From contig CM066989.1 of the NCBI GenBank assembly GCA_033977485.1, positions 35,776,595 to 35,840,594 on the forward strand: a DNA stretch of 64,000 nucleotides, given 5' to 3'. The DNA comes from Hydrangea macrophylla (lineage: Eukaryota; Streptophyta; Magnoliopsida; Cornales; Hydrangeaceae). Made by a program: the position numbers and the translations under genes. The notes beneath the pieces were generated by a model, which saw nothing but the letters and a program-made list of their open reading frames with translations, did not search any database and had not been told where the DNA came from. The stretch's first letter is position 1, and each line of letters begins with the position of its first letter. Below are positions 12,730-22,410 of this stretch, piece by piece.

Positions 12730-13305
12730 TATTAGTGGAGCTATATGTGCATTAGTGTATGTTTACATCATCTTGCATATTCCTTATAAACTACCAATTA
12801 ATTAGAAGTTAGTGGTTAATGATTAGATTGTTAGGCCATTGTCTCCAAGTGGAGGCTTGGTTATTTATACACTAATATGTGGAGCTATATGTGCATTAGT
12901 GTATGTTTACATCATCTTGCATATTCCTTATAAACTACCAATTAATTAGAAGTTAGTGGTTAATGATTAGATTGTTAGGGCATTGTCTCCAAGTGGAGGC
13001 TTGGTTATTTATACACTAATATGTGGAGCTATATGTGCATTAGTGTATGTTTACATCATCTTGCATATTCCTTATAAACTACCGATTAATTAGAAGTTAG
13101 TGGTTAATGATTAGATTGTTAGGCCATTGTCTCCAAGTGGAGGCTTGGTTATTTATACACTAATATGTGGAGCTATATGTGCATTAGTGTATGTTTACAT
13201 CATCTTGCATATTCCTTATAAACTACCAATTGATTAGAAAGTTAGTGGTTAATGAGTGGATTGTTAGGCCATTGTCTCCAAGTGGAAACTTAATTATTTA
13301 TACAC
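12730..13305 (+). repeat. Tandem 144-bp promoter-region repeats in LTR A
   Basis: GTCTCCAAGTGGA recurs at about 12841, 12985, 13129 and 13274, giving spacings of 144, 144 and 145. Each unit carries a TTATTTATACACT TATA-like box and a CATTAGTGTATG motif. Other LTR A copies in the window have three units (about 1770-2160, 7430-7810, 47880-48260, 50760-51140), so copy number varies within the family. Confidence 0.85.
13295..13303 (+). promoter_or_regulatory. Probable TATA box of LTR A
   Basis: TATTTATAC in the last 144-bp unit, followed by CA-rich DNA and a leader with GAGAGAGTCACACAGAGAG. It is the TATA-like copy closest to the donor-like GGTGAGT. Earlier repeats carry equivalent boxes, so several start sites are possible. 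Confidence 0.4.
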
Positions 13306-14204
13306 TCACATACTCTTTCAAACACACACATTCTGCACTTCTAGCATAGAGAGCTTGAGAGAGTCACACAGAGAGATAAGAGAGTGCAGAGAGTTCATAA
13401 TTTCAGAATTTGAAGAGCTCAATCCTCCATAGCCAAAGCTTGAAATTGGAGATTCTTAATTCTTGTTCTTGTATTTCTTTCTCAACAACTTCTTCAATCT
13501 ATATCATGGTGAGTATTCTAAACTCACTTGGAATGTAATCTCATGTTTATTTACTGTTAGTTTAGTCTAATTTGAAGAACACCATTGTTAATTTTCGTAT
13601 GAAAGCTTGAAGCTCAAAAATGGTAATTTTTCAAACTTAACCAAAATCAATTCCGTGAATTGGGAATGAAAGATCTTAGTCCCAATAAGTTGTGGTTCGA
13701 ATACTACGGCTTAATTCATCCTTATCGCGACGTACCGTTGATTTAAAGTTTTGTCACCTCTCGGTTTTACGTGAAATCCGAGAGCTACGATTGACATTTT
13801 TCAGCACTGACGACTTTTAGTAAAACGGCCATAACATCCTCTAGGAAACTCGAAAACGCGCACGGTTTGAAGCGTTGGAAACTATACTCAAAGACCTTTC
13901 TGTTGATATGTAATTCATGTATACAAATTATAACTCATTTTTTAGGACATTACTTCAAAGTAGACCCACTTGTGTTCTAATAGCGATAAAAGCATGTTAA
14001 AGCATTCTTTGGTGAATTCACCGGTTGTTTAATATAAGATTTGATTTCTTCTCGTACATCCATGGTTATCGTTCCCAGTACTTTATATTTCTGTATTAAG
14101 TCACATATCATTCATGTGGAGTCAATTGTACATGCATGGTGAGTGTTGGTCAGTATGGAAAAGAGTAATGGACAGTGTGGTATAGTGAGTGATGTTGAGA
14201 TTGT

Positions 14205-14565
14205 GTTGTGGACACTCCCTGGTAAGTGAATACCAAAGTGTGTTGTGATTGAGATTGCGGCGAGGGTGTCTTTGAAATGCGACGGTGGCAAAATTGGACA
14301 CTCCCTAACGACCATGGTAGCGTCAAAGTGTGTGAAGCCGAACTTGGACATTCCCTGGCACCCATGGTAGTGCTAAAGTGTGGCCTACGGACACTCCCTG
14401 ATACCCGAGTCTGGATACTGCGTGAGGTTGCTCCGGTATTTGCATGGCGGTTTAGGTATTCAAAGTATGAGGCAATGGACACTCCCTGGTACCCCGGACC
14501 AAAGTGTGAGGCAAACTGGACATTCCCTGGCACCTCTGTGCTAAAGTGTGGCTATCGGAGTATTT
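14205..14565 (+). repeat. Degenerate minisatellite in LTR A
   Basis: Repeated GGACACTCCCTG or GGACATTCCCTGGCACC blocks alternate with CAAAGTGTG, about eight times. The complementary form appears in every reversed LTR A (about 500-890, 6155-6545, 46610-47010). The overlapping 66-127-codon frames are by-products of this repeat. Confidence 0.7.
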
Positions 14566-15225
14566 CAAAGATACTGGTGTGTGATAATGGATTGTTGGGT
14601 TTTGTCGAGAGAAAAGAGTCGGTAAGATGAGTTTGGTGCATTATTTTCATACACGGTCACATATATGTGAATTATAGCTTTCAAATGATATTGTTGTTGT
14701 TTTCTAAAATGAACTCTTTACTTTAATGTAAACTCATTGAATTAAATGGGAATTTGAAAATGGTAAATGAGTATGTTTTACATTCAAAGTTATGTTTTTA
14801 ATACTCACCAGCTTCTTGAAGCTGACGGCGTTGATGAGTCCTGGACATTCGTGTTCAGGCTTTTCAGGTTACAATCAGGAAGAACCTTATGACTACGCTA
14901 ATTGAGAACAACTGCTGGAAAGAGAATTTACTTTTATATGCTTTAAGTTTATGTGCTTTAAGTTATGAATTAGTTTTGTAATAAGGATGACTGTAATAGA
15001 TGACAAGTTATTATTTGTTTCAAGGCGGCCTGTGCCTTTAGATGACCCGTGCTGTAGTATTTATTAAGTTAGAAAAAATTTATAAGCCTTGATTTCTCTA
15101 CTCTGATTAATGGTTTTATGTTGTTCGACGCTTGGGACGGAATTGATCCTTCAAACTGTCGCGACCTACGGGTCCATAAAGGAAATTAAACGCTTTCCAT
15201 ATTTATGCTACGTCGGGGCGTGACA

Positions 15226-17962
15226 GGATTTAGTGACCAACCACTTAGGGCTATACTTTATAGTTCGTTGTAGTGGTAATTGACATTGGGAATAATGAAT
15301 GAATTGCACAATGGCATAACAAATATTAACATAATCCCTTTTTCAGTGGAACCAAACGATAATGTTCCAGAAATGAATTATAACAATTGTATAATATTAT
15401 TAATAACTGAAGGTAGAATCAGATCCACTCGTGAGGAGTAGAATTAGCAAAAAGGATATGAACACTCACATATGGAGTTGAACTGAATACCGAGTATGAA
15501 CACTCACATATAGAGTTAAGTTAAATACAGGATACGAACACTCACCTTGGCGACTTAGGAATTGACGATGAAACAGTTCCTACATCAATACAGGTAAAAG
15601 AAACTAGACATTTAATCATAGGTTGCAAGCATAAGGGTAAAACTGTAATTAAGGCTTCTTTATGTCTTCACTATAACATTCCTTATACTACACCGAGTTT
15701 AACATCACTAACTGGACTCCATTTGGAGTCCGTAGTAGTTCCTAAATCATAATTTCTTACATAAATGTGGGTCCTACAAGTAAGCTGCATTTGAAAACGG
15801 TGTCAGATTGTCTCCAAACTCTTAAATATAATACTAGATATAATTCCAAGACTATAGGAATTAACGGCGTATTTTCCCGAGTTATAGATTATTTACTACA
15901 GATTTTGGAAGTTAAAATACTATTTTTTTTTAAATAGTTACTATTGAGCCGTAAAGCTCATATATAATCTCCATAAGGGTGAGAATTTATTCGTTAAACG
16001 ATTCTTTATAAAATCATAATATTAATAGCGTATTACTTTTCTTTTACCAATTTTATTACCCAGAGGATATAAATAAATTAGTAGTTATTCGTACTTAGTA
16101 CCCCAACATTTCTAATTGTAATATCTATTTGTTATATCCTAATGATACAGAATAATACTGAAATATAAGGGTTTTTATTTATATAATTTAAAATCTGACA
16201 AGGCCTAACTTATTTATTAACACTATTTTTAAAATAGTCATAACAGGACCGTAATTCCATTTTCATATCCAAATACCATAATTTAAGTGTGAGACTATTT
16301 TTAATGGTCATAAAATGCCATAAGAACATTTTTTGTATTTTTCCCATAGTTTAAGAAATATAATAGCTATGATAAAATAATCAAACCTTTATTTAAATCA
16401 ATTGATAAGTAGTAAGATTTATTATTCTATGGTTTTATAATTAACCAATTTATAAAACAGTATATATTATCATAATATCATTATAGAATATATAAATGAT
16501 TTATAATGAGTTTACGAAATCCCAGAATGACCAAAAATACCCTTTTTTAAAGTTTAGGGGTCATTCTGTAAATATACCAAAATATAAGAATTATCATAAA
16601 CTGAAAAATTAATACTTCAGATGGAAATAAACATAATTAGAAGTACTAAGCTTGAAACCATGATCAAATCCGATATCGGTAGACCTTTATATGTTCGTTT
16701 ACAGTTTTCAGGGGCGTAAATGAAATTTCGGAAATAAACTGGGCAGAATGCCCTGTTTGGGCAGATTGTAATTCCAAACTTCTAATGGTCATAGCTCACT
16801 CATTTCTTAACCGTTTTAAGTGAAATCAGTGTCTATCTCGAGTGAAATTTTGTGGAGAATCCAAATCTAAAGTTGGTTTTAGCAAATTCAAATCACAGAA
16901 TGTGAAATGACCTATTTACCCTTTAAGAAAAATCCTAAATAAAACCCAAACGGTACAAACAAATCAAAAACTGTTTTAAGAGGTATTTCCTGGGCATTAA
17001 AAAAGTCTACCTCTAAAATTTCGGAATTTAATGTCGTCGGAGTAAAGAGATATAAAAATTTTACCATTTTGATCAAATCTAGCTATGTTCTTAATTCTAG
17101 ATTAATAATTAATTTAACCCTTCCTAAATTAAGCTAATAGAATCTAATTATTACTGAAAATAATGTAAATGTGAGTGTTTATAAACTATATAAATATAGA
17201 GAAGAAAAGAACTTACCTTGATTTGATGATAGGAAAATACAAGAATTCTCACTCTTTTACTTCCTAGCTCTCTCTCCAAACATAATCTTATGAATTAGTG
17301 GTGAGGAATTTGTGGTGTGAAAAATAACTCATGGATGTGTGTTTATATAGCAAGAAAAAGATGTAGTGCTTCATTAATTTAATTAGGTAAGGTTTTAATT
17401 TATTACATTGATACTCCTACTTTATTTTCTTTTTCATTTAATTCATTATTTATTAGTAAGATGTGATCTATTATGTGCCACTATCTTTTCTTTTTCTTGT
17501 AAAATCTTATTTATTTTTCTTTTAAATTAGGTAGAGTTTTAGTTTATTAAAAAGATATGATTTATCATGTGCCACTTTCTTTCCTTTTTCTTTTAAAATC
17601 TTATTTGTTTTTCTTTTAAATTAAGTATGATTTATTTTATTGATGAAAATATGATCTATCATGTGCCACCTTCTTCCTTTTTTTTTTTTTTGAAAGTGGT
17701 AGGTGGATGAATTGAAAACCATGTGAATGAAAATGATATGGCCAAATGTTTGTTTCCTACAAGGATTTTCAAGTATTTTTACACTGCAAAACATAAAATC
17801 AGGTAAAGTTAAGCTGTGAGATGTGGTCAGAAATTCACATAAATTTCGCAGTGTATAATAAACGTAATTTAGGCATATATAGATATATATATATATGTAT
17901 ATTTAAAAGATATTTTTTTTATAATTTTCTAAATTTTATTTTCAATTATTCGGGTCATGACA
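15226..17962 (-). mobile_element. Family B LTR, reversed, 3' end missing
   Basis: Reverse-strand LTR B whose true start (TGTCATGACCCG on the minus strand) is at 17962, preceded on that strand by the PPT-like AAGTAGAGGAGAA. It lacks the last several hundred bases of the LTR and begins next to the end of LTR A (15225) with about nine unmatched bases between. It carries the three-unit version of the GTGAGTGTTC repeat near 15460-15545. Confidence 0.85.
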
Positions 17963-18914
17963 TTCTCCTCTACTTAGAAAGTTTGGTCCCCAAACTTAAC
18001 TCACTAGGTGCTTAAATTTATTTATTTATTTATTTATTTATTTATTTTTTATTTATTTATTTATTTTAAATGTATGTACTTATACAAAGCAGACAATGCA
18101 TATATATTTAGTAGTGGAGAAACTGCCCCAGTGTGGCATTTTGATGCTTTGTAAGGAGTGAAATTTTAGGCAGTGATTGAAGTATTGGCCTTTTGCGAGA
18201 GTGACCAAAGGCTTGTGGGTGATGGAGAATCAGACTGTTGGTACAGGGTATAGAAATAGTGCATGGCCTGAATGGCTGGGAAACAACACATATGACTGGT
18301 TGCTCATGTATTTACACAATCTTTGACATTCTCTTTTTATTGATGATATTTTTTTGATACATATAAGAGCGAAAAGAGAACAACAAGAAAACTCTTACAT
18401 TTCATCAACCCATTGTTCGTTGGTAAGGCCACCCCTTCCAACAAATGATTTGAATTGCAAGGGCGGACCAAATTTCCAAGAACATTTTTTTTTTTTTTTG
18501 AATATGAAAAGTTACAATGATACAAATGTACATTTGGATTTTGATGAGTGGGAACAGAGTTCTGCCAACGTGAGGCTTCCTTTCAGAGGTTGGATGCTAA
18601 CGACATCCTACGCGCTTTTCAGCAACCATATAGATCCTATAGTCCGTTCCACAGAACCCTGGGTTAATGCTCTTCAGGACTTACTTCTGAGGACAATACC
18701 GTCCTGGGATGATTACCCTCCCAGTTGCCCTATAAAACAATACCCAAAGGTCCAAACTACATTAAGCTGGTGGAGGGACACGCGTAGTAAGACATGTGGG
18801 CTCAATCCCACGCACACTCAACGTACAAGGACTACCTCGAAACTGGACCATGATGTTCATTCCACCTTTTTTTTTTTTTTTTAATTTTAAAACAAAAAGA
18901 GCCTTAGTTCTAAG
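17963..18914 (-). other. Tail cassette, reversed, with the last bases of an LBD gene
   Basis: Reverse complement of 42300-43243: a PPT-like stretch, TTTA-rich microsatellite (18013-18067), the GTGTAAATACATGAGC segment, an A-tract boundary near 18490, and the segment matching 42352-42715. At its far end (about 18884-18914) it still carries the reverse complement of the LBD stop region (GCCTTAGAACTAAGGCTC), proving the cassette once included an LBD gene that was deleted. A 176-codon plus-strand frame (18354-18884) spans two segments and an A-tract and is not supported as a gene. Confidence 0.7.
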
Positions 18915-19553
18915 CAAGCAAGTATCGGTATGGCACCTTATGAAGCACTCTATGGAAGGAAATGTCGATCACCAATCTGTTGGACAGAGGTTGGCGAACG
19001 TAAAATTTTGGGACCAGAGATTGTCCAATTAACGACTGAAAAGATCCAACTTATTCGCCAACGAATTCAAACAGCTCAGAGCCGACACAAGAGTTATGCC
19101 GATACTCATCGAAGAAACCTAGAGTTCGAAGAAGGAGATCATGTATTTCTCAAGATTTCACCATCCAAGGGTATCGTTCGCTTTGGCAGAAAAGGAAAAC
19201 TCAATCCTCGATTTATAGGACCCTTTGAAATCTTGGGAAAGGTTGGACCAGTGGCCTACCGATTAGCATTACCTCCTGATCTATCTAACGTTCACAATGT
19301 GTTCCACGTCTCAATGCTTAGACACTACATCAAAGATCGTAGCCACGTATTATCACATGAACCGTTAGAAATACGAGAAGATCTTACTTATGTGGAACAA
19401 CCGGTTCAAATCATGGATCGTCGTGATCAAGTCCTCAGAACCAAGATTATTCCATTAGTCAAAGTCTTATGGCGGAATCATGCGATAAAAGAAGCAACAT
19501 GGGAACGAGAAGATGAAATGCGTGCCAAATATCCTCAACTTTTTGAATCATGA
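18915..19553 (+). pseudogene. pol: Family B chromovirus polyprotein 3' fragment
   Basis: The end of a Ty3/gypsy integrase region, distinct from family A. It begins mid-integrase at SIGMAPYEALYGRKCRSP, then has KSYADTHRR, the GPF module (RFIGPFEILGKVGPVAYRL), [12 protein letters not shown] and a chromodomain (PLVKVLWRNHAIKEATWE), ending in a TGA at 19551-19553. The DDE core, RNase H, RT and gag are absent. It is joined upstream to the reversed tail cassette at about 18914. It runs properly into a PPT (TCTAAGTAGAGGAAAA) and LTR B, so this is the genuine 3' end of a family B element. Confidence 0.9.
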
Positions 19554-20166
19554 GGTGAGTTAAGTTTGGGGACCAAACTTTCTAAGTAGAGGAAAATGTC
19601 ATGACCCGAATAATTGAAAATAAAATTTAGAAAATTATAGGAAATATCTTTTAAATATATATATATATATATATGCCTAAATTACGTTTATTATACACTG
19701 CGAAATTTATGTGAATTTCTGACCACATCTCACAGCTTAACTTTACCTGATTTTATGTTTTGCAGTGTAAAAATACCTGAAATTGACACATGTCAAAATC
19801 CTTATAGGAAACAAACATTTGGCCATATCATTTTCATTCACATGGTTTTCAATTCATCCACCTACCACTTTCATTAAAAAAAAAAAAAAGAAAAGAAAAG
19901 AAAGTGGCACATGATAAATCATATCTTTTTAATAAACTAAAACTCTACTTAATTTAAAAGAAAAATAAAAAAGATTTTAAAAGAAAAAGAAAAGATATTG
20001 GCACACGATAGATCACATCTTACTAATAAATAATGAATTAAATGAAAAAGAAAATAAAGTAGGAGTATTAATGTAATAAATTAAAACCTTACCTAATTAA
20101 ATTAGTGAAACACTACATCCTTTTCTTGCTATATAAACACACATCAATGAGTTATTTTTCACACCA

Positions 20167-20171
20167 CAAAT
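20167..20171 (+). repeat. Target-site duplication, left (CAAAT)
   Basis: The 5-bp duplication bordering solo LTR C; the right copy is at 22406-22410. Five bases is the usual staggered-cut length for Ty3/gypsy integrases. Confidence 0.9.
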
Positions 20172-20261
20172 TGTAATACCCTGTATTTTGGTATTTTAAT
20201 AAGACCCGGTATTTCATTTCTATATTCGTATAAACTTTCTCTTCCTTTTGGTGAATTTTGA

Positions 20262-20482
20262 TACCAATCGATTGACATATTCCCAATCGATTGACACTTT
20301 TCTGATACCAATCGATTGATAAGTTATCCCAATCGATTTTCATTCAACCGACTAAAAGTGATTACGTGTCAACATTTCCAATCGATTGCCATTCATCTCA
20401 ATCGATTGACATTGTTTCCAATCGATTGACTACAAATATCTGTTGCCAATCGATTGACTGGTGTCTCAATCGATTGACATAA
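20262..20482 (+). repeat. CAATCGATTG cluster 1 in LTR C
   Basis: About nine copies of CCAATCGATTGACA or TCAATCGATTGACA (one decayed to CAATCGATTTTC), at irregular 15-45-bp spacing. They lie 60-280 bp upstream of the TATA box at 20540. The core is a perfect 10-bp palindrome. Confidence 0.85.
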
Positions 20483-20539
20483 GCTGAGAAATGTTTTCTT
20501 CTTTCCTTCAGCTTTAAACGCGTGGCACTCCCTTATGTC

Positions 20540-20548
20540 TATATATAT
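20540..20548 (+). promoter_or_regulatory. Probable TATA box of LTR C
   Basis: TATATATAT-type run followed about 30 bp later by leader-like DNA (GGGCTGTTTTTCAGACC) and purine-rich sequence. A donor-like CCTAGGTGAGTTC lies at about 20819. It sits between the two CAATCGATTG clusters. Confidence 0.45.
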
Positions 20549-20950
20549 GTTTCATTTAGTGGCCTTGGGGCTGTTTTTCAGACCTTGAGAGAGGGAGAGG
20601 CATACTCTTGAGTTATACATATACATATATCTATATCTATACATATATACACACCCTCACACACACTCACTCCTTCGGCAGCTGGGAGAAGAAGAAGAAA
20701 GAAGACAGAAAGAAGAAGAAAGAAGAAAGGAGGAGACAGAGAGGGAAGACAGAGACAGAGAAGAGGAGAGAGAGAGAGAGAGTTTGAAGTTTTCAAACTT
20801 AAACACACCCAAACGCACCCTAGGTGAGTTCTAACTCACTTGGTCCCTTTATATGAGGTTTATATAAGCTATTATGATGTTTAGATGGGTTACATGCATG
20901 TAGTGCACGTTTATATATGCTGTTTTTACAATCTGCTGGAGAATACGTAG

Positions 20951-21117
20951 TTCCAATCGATTGACATAAATCTCAATCGATTGACATCAGTTGCATCCCA
21001 ATCGATTGAATAGGATTCCAATCGATTGACATTATTCCAATCGATTGACATATTTCTCAATCGATTGACATAACTTTTGTTCCAATCGATTGAACTTTTG
21101 TTCCAATCGATTGACAT
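20951..21117 (+). repeat. CAATCGATTG cluster 2 in LTR C
   Basis: Eight further copies of the (C/T)CAATCGATTGA motif, about 400 bp downstream of the TATA box and beyond the donor-like GGTGAGT. A frame of 63 codons on the minus strand merely translates the repeat (SIDWN units). Confidence 0.85.
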
Positions 21118-21429
21118 GATCAGTACATGGATTCTTTTGCCCGTTTATTTTATAAGAGGTTTAGTTGTTCGATTTCTGATTCGGGAATTCCATTATGCGA
21201 TTATGGGGTAGACAGGAGTAATGTGACACCAAAGATTTATGGATAATGAATAAAAAGTAATATGAAGACGTGGGTTGACGTGTTGTTCCTGATATGAGTT
21301 CGATATCCGTTTCTTTTAATCCGAGTAGTCAGGCCACATTGGGAGTTTGTCATGTGTCGATGTAGAATGGAACGTAAGTAGGTTTGGTAAGTTCTGGGAA
21401 TGGTACGTGGATGGACGTTCGGTCATGAC

Positions 21430-21740
21430 ATGGTTCTTAAAAGCGGTGAGCTGTTCATATGCTCTTAAAAGCGGTGAGCTGGACCAAATAGTCTTAAGAT
21501 AGACTGGATGATCTGTGATATGCTCTTAAAAGCGGTGAACAGGACCATTGTTCTTAAAAGCGGTGAGCTGGGATCACTAGTAGATGACGTTGAGTCGTGG
21601 CAATAGATTGATATGCCTTGTTCGAAACGTTATATCCCTGAAATGCGGTGAACAGGACCATTGTTCTTAAAAGCTGGGGACAGACTGACGTGGAGTCCAT
21701 GACATGCGGTGAGCTGTTCATATGCTCTTAAAAGCGATGG
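21430..21740 (+). repeat. Irregular AAAGCGGTGAGCTG repeat in LTR C
   Basis: CTTAAAAGCGGTGAGCTG or its variants (…GCGGTGAACAGGACC) occur about eight times between 21430 and 21740, with TTCATATG or GGACCATTG between them. No coding potential is seen. Confidence 0.65.
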
Positions 21741-22405
21741 ACAGAATAAGGGTGTATCCCTAGAGTTAAACGATTGAGTCTGTTCATGATATCAGAGTCT
21801 GTTGAGTTCGGTATTTGAGTAACAAGACGATAAGGGTCGGTTTACAAGAATGAATAGAGGAACAAGATAATGTTATTTTTTTTATAAGATGTTAACTCGT
21901 GTTTTCATAAGCTTGTGTTTACTTCAGATAACTGGTACCTCGTTAGTTTATGCTCACTCAGCTCTCAGTAAGCTGACGGCCTTTTTATTGCCTGGACATT
22001 CCCCGTCCAGAATATCCTGCCCCTCATTCTGCAGGTAGGGACCAGTACACTGATGACTATTATCCAGAGGAGGGCCCCACCGATGATGGTTACGCCAGGA
22101 AGGATTATCCTTATGCCAGTTGAAGACTGAAGATGTTATAATTAGATTTAATTTCAGTTGTTCTGTTAAACTTTTGTTAATGGGTACTTGGGCATTTGTT
22201 GTCTTCAGACCTGTTGTGATCCTGTGGACCATACTCTGATAATTTGTAATAGTTAGCACTTTGTGCTATTTTCAGTTGATTACTGTTGTTTTTTTTGGGA
22301 CTAGTACTGCGTGGTGTGGATTATTAGTGACTTTCACCTGTCATTCCTTATGGACCCATAAAGGAAATTTATTTTTCTCTATTTATGCTGCTCCGGGGCG
22401 TGACA

Positions 22406-22410
22406 CAAAT
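22406..22410 (+). repeat. Target-site duplication, right (CAAAT)
   Basis: Matches 20167-20171. The interrupted LTR B resumes immediately after with TCCTCACCAC. Confidence 0.9.

Larger units (their letters stand above)
12206..15225 (+). mobile_element. Family A LTR, most complete copy (~3.0 kb)
   Basis: Starts TGTAATAACCCG and ends CGGGGCGTGACA, so it has TG...CA ends. It is a 3' LTR because the polyprotein end and PPT precede it. In order it contains about four 144-bp repeats (12730-13305), each with TTATTTATACACT; a probable leader; a donor-like ATGGTGAGTATTC followed by an ACTCACTTGG inverted partner (about 13506); a degenerate minisatellite (about 14205-14565); and a T/A-rich 3' part. Beyond 15225 the sequence passes through about nine unmatched bases into a reversed family B LTR, so no target-site duplication can be assigned. 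Confidence 0.9.
20172..22405 (+). mobile_element. Solo LTR of family C with 5-bp target duplication
   Basis: A 2234-bp sequence starting TGTAATACCCTG and ending CCGGGGCGTGACA, flanked by CAAAT on both sides (20167-20171 and 22406-22410). Uninterrupted LTR B has a single CACAAATTCC there (43874). It has no internal coding DNA, so it is a solo LTR left by LTR-LTR recombination. Its 3' third shares short blocks with LTR A (AGCTGACGGC, CCTGGACATTC, CCCATAAAGGAAAT, CGGGGCGTGACA), suggesting a related chromovirus lineage. It contains two clusters of the palindrome CAATCGATTG, a TATA box at 20540 and an irregular CTTAAAAGCGGTGAGCTG repeat. Confidence 0.92.

Noticed and set aside
18354..18884. 176-codon frame, with relatives at 42240-42860 (-), 10669-11148 (-) and 28044-28364 (-)
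   Set aside because: The frame crosses A-tracts and segment joins, the copies are on either strand relative to the carrier, and most base differences between copies change amino acids. No known domain is visible. A real protein from the source locus cannot be excluded.
20926..21117. CRISPR-like array (CAATCGATTG repeats)
   Set aside because: The repeats are 10-14 bp, irregularly spaced, in plant retrotransposon DNA, with no cas genes.
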